Below, in pieces: positions 1-6,994 of a stretch of DNA of 16,533 nucleotides. The stretch spans positions 1 to 16,533 of the forward strand of contig JAEDGZ010000034.1 of assembly GCA_016297215.1 (NCBI GenBank). Reading direction: 5' to 3'. Numbering within the stretch: position 1 is the stretch's first letter; each line of letters starts with the position of its first letter. The position numbers and the translations under genes were made by a program. This stretch comes from Paludibacteraceae bacterium. Lineage in GTDB: Bacteria > Bacteroidota > Bacteroidia > Bacteroidales > Paludibacteraceae. The notes below the pieces were generated by a model. The model searched no databases. It had not been told where the DNA came from and saw only the letters and a list, made by a program, of their open reading frames with translations.

Positions 1-387
1 TATGGTATCACTAATGCTCTTTGAGTGCGGTCTGGAGACCGCACCTCCTTTGTCTTCCGCCAACGCCCCTCCGCCGATGCTATAGACAAGCCATCGTGCG
101 GTCTCATTGCCTGCTTCATCGTAGGCGCGGAACTCCATGCCGTTGGGGTGGAAGGGCTTGAAGACATGGGGTTCCCATAGGATTTGTATGCCCGGTATGG
201 ACTGCATGATAGCCACGTCTGTCATGTGTCCTTTGCCGGTGGCGGCGAGGCTGCCGTAGAGGGTAACCTCGTAATGCGCGGCATCGGGGTGCTTGGCATA
301 GAAGAGTTCCGCCGCTTTGCGCGGCGCCATCGTGTGGCTGCTGGAAGGTCCGTAGCCGATACGGTATATGCTTCGAATAGAATCCAC
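1..387 (-). CDS. sdaA: L-serine ammonia-lyase (serine dehydratase), N-terminal part, truncated by window edge
   Basis: Deaminates L-serine to pyruvate and ammonia in the cytoplasm; the single-chain family uses a 4Fe-4S cluster whose cysteines lie beyond this window. Reading the minus strand from 387 gives the family's N-terminal signature YRIGYGPSSSHTMAPRKAAE, then a typical beta domain (YGSLAATGKGHMTDVA, FHPNGMEFRAYDEAG, YSIGGGALAED). The frame has a stop (TAA) four codons before the chosen start and no ATG before the signature, so I use GTG at 387-385, giving MDSIRSIYRIG, which matches the usual family start. After GGGALAED the frame enters the palindromic repeat at 25-52, translated as KGGAVSRPHSK, and stays open to the edge. 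The gene has its own promoter at 426-457. The family call is firm; the GTG start is likely; the 3' end is not visible. Confidence 0.88.
   Translation of the reverse strand, partial: MDSIRSIYRIGYGPSSSHTMAPRKAAELFYAKHPDAAHYEVTLYGSLAATGKGHMTDVAIMQSIPGIQILWEPHVFKPFHPNGMEFRAYDEAGNETARWLVYSIGGGALAEDKGGAVSRPHSKSISDTI
25..52. repeat. Dispersed palindromic repeat, family A, in frame inside sdaA
   Basis: Contains the perfect 20-bp palindrome GTGCGGTCTGGAGACCGCAC followed by CTCCTTTG. A second copy, matching 26 of 28 positions, sits in the glgP leader at 960-987. Here it lies antisense to the serine ammonia-lyase gene and is translated as part of an extra loop right after the conserved GGGALAED stretch, without breaking the frame. 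Confidence 0.8.
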
Positions 388-401
388 TTTTTCTAATTAA
401 G

Positions 402-415
402 AATTATGAATTATG
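402..415. repeat. AATTATG heptamer repeat (2 copies) in sdaA leader
   Basis: Two perfect AATTATG heptamers, with a degenerate third before them (394-401), lie just upstream of the sdaA start and downstream of its promoter, so they would be transcribed in the leader. Three perfect copies occupy the same place before the YhcH-family gene (12586-12606), and an AATTAGG variant lies inside the TonB receptor gene (5491-5511). Confidence 0.7.
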
Positions 416-425
416 ATTTAGGGTG

Positions 426-457
426 CAAAGATACAACAAAATGTTGAGATACGCAAG
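426..457 (-). promoter_or_regulatory. Bacteroidota-type promoter for sdaA
   Basis: On the minus strand the -7 box reads TATCTTTG (433-426), matching TAnnTTTG, and 20 nt upstream of it is CTTG (457-454), three of four matches to the -33 TTTG. Transcription would start around 419, leaving a leader of about 30 nt before the GTG at 387. Confidence 0.6.
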
Positions 458-514
458 GAACGGTTTATTTTTTTGCGTTTTAACTCGAGTACGACATGGT
501 GTTTTTTATTCGAC

Positions 515-580
515 AATCACTAACTAATCACTAACTAATCACTAACTAATCGCTAACTAATCGCTAACTAATCACTAACT
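515..580. repeat. 11-bp tandem repeat, six copies
   Basis: Six contiguous copies of AATCACTAACT, with copies four and five carrying A to G (AATCGCTAACT). The array lies in the noncoding gap between sdaA and the tRNA gene. The 10-bp sequence TTATTCGACA flanks it on both sides in direct orientation (506-515 and 597-606). The 11-bp period is close to one helical turn, but I see no binding-site assignment. The rest of the 388-687 gap holds the sdaA promoter and the tRNA terminator; I see no gene in it. Confidence 0.9.
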
Positions 581-649
581 AATAATAAGTCTCCAATTAT
601 TCGACATATGCTATCCATAGGAACTAATAAGCAGTATCTATTAGAATCA

Positions 650-677
650 TAAAAAAAAGAGGTCGCGAGACCTCTTT
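650..677 (-). terminator. Intrinsic terminator of the tRNA-Ser gene
   Basis: A 7-bp perfect stem AGAGGTC/GACCTCT with a GCGA tetraloop (658-675) lies about a dozen bases past the tRNA 3' end. Read on the minus strand it is followed by a run of eight T (complement of A651-658, the last A also being in the stem). It could act weakly on the plus strand too, but no plus gene leads into it. Confidence 0.8.
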
Positions 678-687
678 CTTAATCTTG

Positions 688-772
688 CGGAAAGAGAGGG
701 ATTCGAACCCCCGGACCCGTGAAGGTCAACGGTTTTCAAGACCGCCGCGATCGACCACTCCGCCATCTTTCC
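688..772 (-). tRNA. tRNA-Ser(UGA)
   Basis: The minus strand folds as a class II tRNA. The acceptor stem pairs GGAAAGA with TCTTTCC and is followed by discriminator G, as expected for serine tRNAs. The anticodon stem-loop GGTCT-TGA-AAACC gives anticodon UGA. A long variable arm follows (around GTTGACCTTCACGGGTCC), and the T arm GGGGGTTCGAATCCC is canonical. CCA is not encoded; GCAAG follows instead. Length is about 85 nt. It has its own promoter (784-815) and terminator (650-677), so it is a stand-alone transcription unit, divergent from glgP. Confidence 0.96.
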
Positions 773-783
773 AAAATCGGGTG

Positions 784-815
784 CAAAGGTACGGCTTTTT
801 TTTCAATTATGCAAA
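784..815 (-). promoter_or_regulatory. Promoter of tRNA-Ser
   Basis: The minus strand shows TTTG (815-812), a 20-nt gap, then TACCTTTG (791-784), an exact match to the Bacteroidota primary sigma consensus. It ends 11 nt before the tRNA 5' end, so transcription starts almost at the mature 5' end. Confidence 0.8.
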
Positions 816-851
816 TCCGTTATTGCATTTTTATGATTTTTTGTCCATTTA

Positions 852-883
852 TTTGTGTATCTCATTTTTTTTCCGTACCTTTG
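852..883 (+). promoter_or_regulatory. Promoter of glgP
   Basis: TTTG (852-855), 20 nt, then TACCTTTG (876-883): an exact consensus match on the plus strand. The nearest plus-strand gene is glgP at 1099, giving an untranslated leader of about 210 nt that contains two dispersed repeats. The 773-1098 gap therefore holds two divergent promoters and a repeat-rich leader; I see no small gene in it. Confidence 0.8.
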
Positions 884-904
884 CAGCCGCTTTTGTGTGT
901 GAAT

Positions 905-940
905 CGAGAACCAAGAAACAGGAACCAAGAACCAAGATTT
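905..940. repeat. Dispersed repeat, family B (GAACCAA units), glgP leader
   Basis: A run of GAACCAAGA-like units ending in GGAACCAAGAACCAAGATTT (921-940). The same 20 bases plus one preceding A recur exactly inside the TonB receptor gene at 5828-5848. Here it is untranslated and lies just after the promoter. Confidence 0.75.
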
Positions 941-959
941 ATTACTTTCGTCTATTAGT

Positions 960-987
960 GTGCGGCTTGGAGACCGCACCTCCTTTG
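960..987. repeat. Dispersed palindromic repeat, family A, glgP leader
   Basis: GTGCGGCTTGGAGACCGCAC followed by CTCCTTTG, differing at two positions from the copy inside sdaA (25-52). The two changes break part of the inner stem. It lies about 110 nt before the glgP start. Confidence 0.78.
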
Positions 988-1098
988 AGACTATTTAGTC
1001 CTTCATCCTGTGTCTTTTATCCTTAATCAAAGAGGATAGAAAGCAGGCGGGGACGTCTGCGTACCCGGACACGAATATAAACCAACATTATAATAAAC

Positions 1099-3657
1099 AT
1101 GAACGTTAAAGTAAGTAATGTGAATCAACCTCAGTGGAAAGAGGTGAACGTGCGTGCTAAGTTGCCCGCAAACCTTGACAAATTGCAGGAACTCGCCTAT
1201 AACCTTTGGTGGGTATGGAACTCGGAAGGGAAGAACATCTTCCGCCAAATCGACAACGAGGCATGGCACCGTGCGCAGTCTAACCCTATTATGCTGATTA
1301 ACACCATCAGTTATGAGCGCATGCAGGAACTGAGCAACGACACGGCTTTCATGGAGCAGTTGGACCGTGTGTACACTGACTTCCGTAAATACATGGACGC
1401 GCCGCGCGACAAGAAGAAGCCGTCTATCGCTTATTTCTCCATGGAATATGGTCTTAGCCACGTGCTCAAAATCTACTCGGGCGGTCTGGGCGTGCTCGCC
1501 GGCGACTACCTGAAAGAGGCATCCGACTGCAATGTAGACATGACCGCCATCGGCTTCCTCTATCGCTACGGCTATTTCACACAGACCCTGTCGCCCGAAG
1601 GACAGCAGATTGCCAACTATGAGGCACAGAACTTCAGCAACCTGCCCATCACGCAGATGAAAGAGGCTGACGGCAGCCCCATGATTGTGGACGTACCTTA
1701 CCCCGGTCGCACCGTGCACGCATACCTATGGAAGGTGGCAGTAGGGCGTATCAACCTGCTGCTCCTTGACACTGACAACGAGTTGAACTCCGAGTGGGAC
1801 CGCCAAATCACCCACCAACTCTACGGCGGCGACTGGGAGAACCGTATCAAGCAGGAGATTATGCTCGGTATCGGCGGTATGCTCGCGCTGAACAAACTCG
1901 GCATCAAGAAAGATGTGTACCACTGCAACGAGGGACACGCTGCCCTCATGGGCTTGCAGCGCATGGTGGACCTCGTGCAAGGCGAGGGCTTGACCTTCAA
2001 CCAAGCGAAAGAAGTGGTGCGTGCGAGCGGACTCTACACCTGCCACACCCCCGTGCCCGCAGGGCATGACTACTTCGAGGAGGGGCTGTTCTATAAGTAT
2101 ATGAACGAATACGCCGGCAAGTTGGGCATCGAGTGGCACGACCTCATCGGTCTGGGTCGCACCAACCCCGATGACAACAACGAGAAGTTCTCGATGTCGG
2201 TCTTCGCACTCAATACCTGCCAAGAGGCTAACGGCGTAAGTTGGCTCCACGGAGAGGTCAGCAAGAAGATGTTTTCCCCCGTATGGCCCGGCTACTACCC
2301 CGAGGAGTTGCACGTGGACTACGTTACCAACGGCGTGCACATGCCTACATGGGCTGCCAGCGAGTGGAAAGCCGTGTATGAAAAGACCTTCCCCGCAGAG
2401 TGGATTAACGACCAGTCGAACCTCGAGATGTGGAAAGCCTACAACGACATACCCGATGAGGATGTTTGGGCTACCCGTATGAACTTGAAAAACAAGTTGA
2501 TCAACTATATCAAAGAGAAGTTCCAAGAAGACTGGATGAAGAGCCAGGGCGATCCCGCACGTATCGTACGTGCGCTCCATGAGATGAAGGCGGAGAACCT
2601 CATCATCGGCTTCGGTCGCCGCTTCGCTACCTACAAGCGTGCCCACCTGCTCTTCACCGACCTCGAGCGTCTGGATAAGATTGTGAATAATCCCAACTAC
2701 CCCGTGCAGTTCCTCTTCACCGGTAAGGCGCACCCCGCAGACGGCGGAGGACAAGGACTGATCCGTCGCATCATTGAAATCAGCCGCATGCCGCAGTTCC
2801 TCGGCAAGATTATCTTCCTCGAGAACTATGATATGCGCCTTGCTAAACGTCTCATCAGCGGTGTAGATATCTGGCTCAATACCCCGACTCGTCCGCTCGA
2901 GGCTTCCGGTACATCCGGCGAGAAGGCACAGATGAACGGCGTATTGAACTTCTCCGTCCTCGACGGTTGGTGGTACGAAGGCTATGTGAAGGGCGCCGGC
3001 TGGGCTCTCACTGATAAACGTACCTACGAGAACCAAGCACACCAAGACCAACTTGATGCTGCTACCATCTACCAGATGTTGGAGAATGAGATTATCCCGA
3101 TGTACTATGCCAAGAACTCTAAAGGCTACTCGCCGGAGTGGGTACAGACCATCAAGAACTCGGTTACCAAAATCACCCCGCGCTTCACGACCAAGCGCAT
3201 GATGGACGACTACTTCAACAAGTTCTACAACAAGTTGGCGAAGCGCCATGCCCTGCTCGCGGCTAACCACTTTGCTACCGCCAAGGACATCGCTGCATGG
3301 AAAGAGAACATGGCTGCCCATTGGGACGAGATAGAGGTAGTGAAGGTAGAGATGCCCGACATGTCGCAACCCAACGTCGGCGAGAAAGTGCGCGTAGCCG
3401 TAGAACTCGACACCCACTCACTCAACGACAAGGGGCTCGGCGTAGAACTCGTGGCTATACGCACCTCGCTCCACAACAACGACAAGTTGTACGAGGTAGA
3501 GCCGCTGAAACTCGTCAAGGCAGAGGGCACACACCTCTTCTTCGAGACAACCTATCAGTTCGACTATGCCGGAGGCATGAAGTTCGGCTTGCGTATGTAT
3601 CCGCAGAACGACCTCCTGCCCCACCGCATGGACTTCTGCTACGTTCGCTGGATCTAA
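1099..3657 (+). CDS. glgP: Alpha-glucan (glycogen/maltodextrin) phosphorylase, GT35, DUF3417 type
   Basis: Cytoplasmic enzyme that releases glucose-1-phosphate from alpha-1,4-glucans with inorganic phosphate, using pyridoxal phosphate. 852 residues, the normal size for this subfamily. Residues about 12-120 match the N-terminal DUF3417 domain (LPANLDKLQELAYNLWWVW). The catalytic body follows, with AYFSMEYGLS and YSGGLGVLAGDYLKEASD near 112-145. The cofactor motif EASGTSGEKAQMNG carries the expected Schiff-base lysine at about position 609. The ATG at 1099 fits the family N-terminus and is preceded by AT-rich sequence without Shine-Dalgarno, as usual in this phylum. It is monocistronic, with a consensus promoter at 852-883 and a strong terminator at 3717-3760. 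C-ending codons dominate, suggesting strong expression. The family is clear; the preferred glucan is not. Confidence 0.97.
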   Translation: MNVKVSNVNQPQWKEVNVRAKLPANLDKLQELAYNLWWVWNSEGKNIFRQIDNEAWHRAQSNPIMLINTISYERMQELSNDTAFMEQLDRVYTDFRKYMDAPRDKKKPSIAYFSMEYGLSHVLKIYSGGLGVLAGDYLKEASDCNVDMTAIGFLYRYGYFTQTLSPEGQQIANYEAQNFSNLPITQMKEADGSPMIVDVPYPGRTVHAYLWKVAVGRINLLLLDTDNELNSEWDRQITHQLYGGDWENRIKQEIMLGIGGMLALNKLGIKKDVYHCNEGHAALMGLQRMVDLVQGEGLTFNQAKEVVRASGLYTCHTPVPAGHDYFEEGLFYKYMNEYAGKLGIEWHDLIGLGRTNPDDNNEKFSMSVFALNTCQEANGVSWLHGEVSKKMFSPVWPGYYPEELHVDYVTNGVHMPTWAASEWKAVYEKTFPAEWINDQSNLEMWKAYNDIPDEDVWATRMNLKNKLINYIKEKFQEDWMKSQGDPARIVRALHEMKAENLIIGFGRRFATYKRAHLLFTDLERLDKIVNNPNYPVQFLFTGKAHPADGGGQGLIRRIIEISRMPQFLGKIIFLENYDMRLAKRLISGVDIWLNTPTRPLEASGTSGEKAQMNGVLNFSVLDGWWYEGYVKGAGWALTDKRTYENQAHQDQLDAATIYQMLENEIIPMYYAKNSKGYSPEWVQTIKNSVTKITPRFTTKRMMDDYFNKFYNKLAKRHALLAANHFATAKDIAAWKENMAAHWDEIEVVKVEMPDMSQPNVGEKVRVAVELDTHSLNDKGLGVELVAIRTSLHNNDKLYEVEPLKLVKAEGTHLFFETTYQFDYAGGMKFGLRMYPQNDLLPHRMDFCYVRWI

Positions 3658-3716
3658 AAAGAAATCGGTATTGAATGGCTCTGCTTGCAGAGACTGCCGA
3701 TTGAGATATATAAATA

Positions 3717-3760
3717 AACAGGCTGTCTGACTTTGTTAGTCAGGTAGCCTGTTATTTTGT
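3717..3760 (+). terminator. Intrinsic terminator of glgP
   Basis: Long hairpin: AACAGGCT (3717-3724) pairs with AGCCTGTT (3746-3753) and CTGACT (3727-3732) with AGTCAG (3738-3743), loop TTGTT, followed by the T-rich ATTTTGTTT. It lies about 60 nt after the glgP stop. Confidence 0.88.
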
Positions 3761-3848
3761 TTGTAAATGGCAAGGAACTTATGTATGGATAGGTTACAAA
3801 AAATACGGTCAGCCACCATTTTGCAACCGAGTTGCACGAAAAAAGCCG

Positions 3849-3856
3849 TACCTTTG
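3849..3856 (+). promoter_or_regulatory. Promoter -7 box for the metal operon
   Basis: TACCTTTG is an exact -7 match. There is no TTTG at the ideal spacing; the nearest, 3820-3823, is 25 nt away, so the -33 element is weak or absent, perhaps indicating help from an activator. The box lies 28 nt before the ATG at 3884, which argues against the longer upstream reading of the CDF gene. Confidence 0.65.
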
Positions 3857-3883
3857 CACCCGAAATCGAAAAACGATACCCTT

Positions 3884-4495
3884 ATGACACATCAGCATCA
3901 ACATACTTCTTCGGTCAGGATTTTGGGTCTCTGCATAGGCGTGAATCTGCTGTTCGTGGCTGCAGAGGCGGTCATCGGTTGGTATAGCAACTCGTCGGGG
4001 TTGCTCTCCGACGCGGGGCACAACCTGAGCGACGTGCTGGGGCTGGTGCTCTCGCTGGTGGCTCTCCTGCTTGCCCGCCGCGGTAATCCGAACAGTAGGC
4101 GGGTGTCCCTGCGCGTTACGCTGATGAACGGACTCCTGCTGCTCCTGACCATCGGGCTGATAGTGGCAGACTGCGCGGAGCAGATACTGAATCTCAAGGC
4201 GGTGAACAGCACCGCTATCATCCTAACTGCCGGCATAGGTATCGTGATAAACGGGCTGACGGCATGGTGGCTCACCCGCAGCGGAGAGGAAGACCTGAAC
4301 ATCCGCGCCGCGTTCCTACATGCAGCCACCGACACGCTGGTGTCCGTGGGCGTGGTGGCGGCAGGCGTTGCCATCTACTTCACGGGCTGGACATTGCTCG
4401 ACCCGATAGTGAGCCTCGTCATCTCCGTGGTGATTTTGATGCCGACCGTGCGGCTGATATGCGACACGATAAGAAGTTACAAAAACCTACAATGA
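3884..4495 (+). CDS. Cation diffusion facilitator (CDF) transporter without C-terminal domain
   Basis: Inner-membrane divalent-cation/proton antiporter family (ZitB/CzcD-like, usually Zn efflux). 203 residues from ATG 3884. The frame is open back to 3767, but that extension would span the -7 promoter box, and the His-rich N-terminus MTHQHQH begins at 3884. Metal-site motifs are present: D43-A-G-H46-N-L-S-D50 in membrane segment 2 and H146-A-A-T-D150 in segment 5, then LLDPIVSL. Six hydrophobic segments are evident. The protein stops right after segment 6 (RSYKNLQ), so the usual cytosolic C-terminal dimerisation domain of about 90 residues is missing; the window shows no frameshifted remnant of it. 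The stop is 10 bp before the receptor start, implying one transcript. Substrate is unproven; Zn, Cu or Co are all possible. Confidence 0.9.
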   Translation: MTHQHQHTSSVRILGLCIGVNLLFVAAEAVIGWYSNSSGLLSDAGHNLSDVLGLVLSLVALLLARRGNPNSRRVSLRVTLMNGLLLLLTIGLIVADCAEQILNLKAVNSTAIILTAGIGIVINGLTAWWLTRSGEEDLNIRAAFLHAATDTLVSVGVVAAGVAIYFTGWTLLDPIVSLVISVVILMPTVRLICDTIRSYKNLQ

Positions 4496-4505
4496 TACAA
4501 CGCTT

Positions 4506-6890
4506 ATGAAACGGAATATAATATCTTTGATAGCCTTTTTTCTGCTCTCGGCGGTGGCATATGGAGCCAAGCCGGTGAGCGGAGTGGTGATGGACGATAA
4601 AGGCGAGTTGCTGATAGGCGCGAACGTATATTGGGCAGGCACGAGCACGGGGGTGGCTACCGACATAGACGGTGCCTTCTCGCTGCCGACCGTGGGCAGC
4701 ACGAACCAGCTGGTTACCAGTTATATGGGTTACCACAACGACACGACGCGCGTACATGGCGGCGAGCAGTTGACCATCGTCCTTGTGTCGGACTTGGTGC
4801 TGGACGAGGTAACCATCACGGAGCGCAAGATGGCGGTGCTGCGCTCGCGCACTGCCGCCTTCGACACACAGACGCTGACGGGCGATGAGTTATGCAAAGC
4901 CGCGTGCTGCAACCTGTCGGAGAGTTTCGAGACCAGCGCGTCGGTGGACGTGGCGTATGCCGATGCCGCCACGGGCGCAAAGCAGATACGCCTGCTCGGG
5001 CTGAGCGGCACCTACGTGCAACTGCTGACGGAGAACACCCCCAACGTGCGCGGACTGGCGCAGTCCTTCGGCATGGAGTATATCCCGGGCGCGTGGATGG
5101 AAGCCATACAGGTGAGCAAAGGCACCTCCTCTGTCGTCAACGGCTACGAAGCCATCGCCGGGCAGATAAACGTGGAGTTCCTCAAACCGCAGAAGCAAGA
5201 CCCTATCGCCGTGAACCTCTACCTGAACACCGAACTCATGGCGGAGATAAACGCCACGGGCGGCTGGGACATCAACGACAAGGTCTCCACGGGTATCTTG
5301 CTGAATGCCAAAGACATGGAGTTGGAGATGGACCATAACCATGACGGCTTCACCGACCTGCCGCGCAACCGCAATCTGAACCTGCTCAACCGCTGGTATA
5401 TCAAGAGCGGCGACTACACGGGGCAAGTGCTCGTCCGCGCCCTCTACGACCAACGCCTCGGGGGAACGCTGTCTACAATTAGGGATAGGGAATTAGGAAT
5501 TAGGAATTATTATTATTCCATTGACCTGCGCACGCGGCGGATAGACGGGTTTGTGAAGAACGGGTATGTGTTCGACCAAGAGACGGGTATGTCCATCGGG
5601 GTGATTGCGTCGGCTTCTTACCATAGCCAAACCAACCGCTACGGCTCGCGCCTGTGGGACGCCAACCAGACCAACGCCTACCTGAACGCGATTTTCCAGA
5701 CCTCGTTTGAGGACTCTGAGGCAGACCCCTTCGACCTCCACGAGCATAAACTCTCTGCCGGTATCTCCGTCAACTACGACCGCTACGATGAGCAGTACAA
5801 AGGAATCTTTGCAGCGAGCCAAGAGCAAGGAACCAAGAACCAAGATTTTTTGTCCAATGAAGTTACATCCGGCATGTTTGCCGAGTACACCTATTCGTAC
5901 AAAGACAAGGTTACGCTGCTGGTGGGCTTGCGCGAGGACTACTCCAACCGCTACGGCTTCTTCACCACGCCGCGTATGAACCTGCGCTATGCGCCGTTCG
6001 AGTGGTGGACGCTGCGCGGGAGCGTGGGCTTGGGCTACCGTTCGCCTAACGCCATTGCCGACAACGCCGCCTACCTGCCCTCCAACCGTGTCTATACGAT
6101 GGAGAAGAGTCTGAAGCAGGAGCGCTCGTTCAACACGGGCATCACCACCACGTTCTACATCCCCATCGGCAAGCGCGAACTGACGCTCTCGGCGGAGTAC
6201 TACTACACGCGCTTCCTTGACGGCGTGATAGCCGACATTGACCAAGACCTGCACGGCGTGCGGCTGTTCAACATAAGCGACGTTGCGGGCGCGAAGTCCT
6301 ACTCGCACAACTATCAAGTGGAGGCGAACATGGAGATACTGCGCGGCTGGACGATGACGGCAGCCTTCCGCTATACGGACGTGAAGCAGAGTACTTTCCT
6401 GCCTACGGGCGAACTCGTGCTGATGGACAAGGCGCTTCAGAATCAGTTCAAGGCAGTGCTGACCACCAGTTACCAGACGCCGCTGAAAACCTGGCAGTTC
6501 GACCTGACCGCGCAGTTCAACGGTCCCGGACGCATGCCGATGGGCTTCACCGCTCCCGAAGGCAGCAAGCAGTACTACGAGAAGACCATCACTTCTCCCT
6601 CCCCCTCTGTAGGGGGAGTCGGAGGGGGTCCCGAGAGTCCTATCTATCATAAGTGGTACCCCCAGTTGCTCGGGCAAATCACCAAGTACTGGCGCACCTG
6701 CTCGCTCTACCTCGGCGCGGAGAACATGACCAACTTCACGCAAGACAGCCCCATCCGCGGCGACCGATACGAGAACAGCACCCATGTGAACCCCAAATCG
6801 CCCGACTTCGACGCCTCTATGGTGTGGGCACCCATCAGCGGCTGGAAGATTTACCTCGGCTTCCGCTGGAACTTGGAAAGAAAAGAGTAA
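4506..6890 (+). CDS. TonB-dependent outer-membrane receptor, probable metal or metallophore uptake
   Basis: Outer-membrane beta-barrel transporter driven by TonB. 794 residues: signal peptide about 1-20 (cleavage near AVAYGA), a carboxypeptidase-regulatory-like domain about 22-105 (VSGVVMDDKGELLIGANV), a plug about 115-235 (LLGLSGTYVQLLTENTPN, VSKGTSSVVNGYEAIAGQI), then a barrel ending in aromatic-rich strands (LGFRWNLERKE). The plug carries a cysteine cluster, ELCKAACCNLSE, fitting a metal-linked subgroup. It sits between a CDF transporter and an HMA protein, which is the main basis for the metal inference. Three repeat-derived inserts stay in frame in barrel loops: residues about 324-337 (TIRDRELGIRN), 438-449 (SQEQGTKNQDFL) and 696-710 (TSPSPSVGGVGGGPE). 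They appear absent from family consensus, so the protein is somewhat longer than its native core. The true ligand is unknown. Confidence 0.93.
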   Translation: MKRNIISLIAFFLLSAVAYGAKPVSGVVMDDKGELLIGANVYWAGTSTGVATDIDGAFSLPTVGSTNQLVTSYMGYHNDTTRVHGGEQLTIVLVSDLVLDEVTITERKMAVLRSRTAAFDTQTLTGDELCKAACCNLSESFETSASVDVAYADAATGAKQIRLLGLSGTYVQLLTENTPNVRGLAQSFGMEYIPGAWMEAIQVSKGTSSVVNGYEAIAGQINVEFLKPQKQDPIAVNLYLNTELMAEINATGGWDINDKVSTGILLNAKDMELEMDHNHDGFTDLPRNRNLNLLNRWYIKSGDYTGQVLVRALYDQRLGGTLSTIRDRELGIRNYYYSIDLRTRRIDGFVKNGYVFDQETGMSIGVIASASYHSQTNRYGSRLWDANQTNAYLNAIFQTSFEDSEADPFDLHEHKLSAGISVNYDRYDEQYKGIFAASQEQGTKNQDFLSNEVTSGMFAEYTYSYKDKVTLLVGLREDYSNRYGFFTTPRMNLRYAPFEWWTLRGSVGLGYRSPNAIADNAAYLPSNRVYTMEKSLKQERSFNTGITTTFYIPIGKRELTLSAEYYYTRFLDGVIADIDQDLHGVRLFNISDVAGAKSYSHNYQVEANMEILRGWTMTAAFRYTDVKQSTFLPTGELVLMDKALQNQFKAVLTTSYQTPLKTWQFDLTAQFNGPGRMPMGFTAPEGSKQYYEKTITSPSPSVGGVGGGPESPIYHKWYPQLLGQITKYWRTCSLYLGAENMTNFTQDSPIRGDRYENSTHVNPKSPDFDASMVWAPISGWKIYLGFRWNLERKE
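5478..5511. repeat. AATTAGG heptamer repeat inside the TonB receptor gene
   Basis: ATTAGGGATAGGG followed by AATTAGG, AATTAGG, AATTATT. Translated as IRDRELGIRNYY within a barrel loop, without a stop or frameshift. Related AATTATG heptamers lie in two 5' leaders (402-415 and 12586-12606). The local AT-rich composition contrasts with the C/G-rich gene. Confidence 0.75.
5824..5850. repeat. Family B repeat inside the TonB receptor gene
   Basis: Contains GGAACCAAGAACCAAGATTT (5829-5848), identical to the intergenic copy at 921-940. It is translated as the polar segment EQGTKNQDF in a barrel loop and keeps the frame. Confidence 0.82.
6592..6632. repeat. Family C G/C-run palindrome inside the TonB receptor gene
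   Basis: CTCCCTCCCCCT, short loop, AGGGGGAGTCGGAGGGGG: an imperfect palindrome. The right half (6611-6631) matches 9663-9683 in the YfhO gene at 19 of 21 bases. Translated as TSPSPSVGGVGGGP in a late barrel loop. Confidence 0.85.
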
Positions 6891-6915
6891 ACAATGATCC
6901 CAACATGAAATAACC

Positions 6916-6977
6916 AACACGAAGCGAAGCGGAGTTCCCAACACGGAGTTTTCCTACACGGAGCGAAGCGGAGTGAT
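6916..6977. repeat. Intergenic AGCGAAGCGG-containing repeats before the HMA gene
   Basis: Three related units fill the gap between receptor and HMA gene: 6916-6935 (AACACGAAGCGAAGCGGAGT), a shortened 6940-6950 (AACACGGAGTT) and 6956-6977 (beginning ACACGGAGCGAAGCGGAGTG). The decamer AGCGAAGCGG occurs at 6923-6932 and 6962-6971 and, inverted, at 11874-11883 upstream of the YfhO gene. Confidence 0.75.
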
Positions 6978-6994
6978 AAACACAAAGTTGTAAT

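Noticed and set aside
184..396. 70-codon plus-strand open frame at the left edge
   Set aside because: It is antisense to the clear serine ammonia-lyase N-terminus on the minus strand.
515..580. CRISPR array
   Set aside because: Units of 11 bp are contiguous with no spacers, and no cas gene is present.
685..1026. 113-codon plus-strand open frame across the tRNA and glgP leader
   Set aside because: It reads through the antisense of tRNA-Ser and two promoters; the product has no protein-like pattern.
3767..3883. N-terminal extension of the CDF transporter
   Set aside because: It would be translated across the -7 promoter box and has no CDF-like sequence; the His-rich start at 3884 fits the family.
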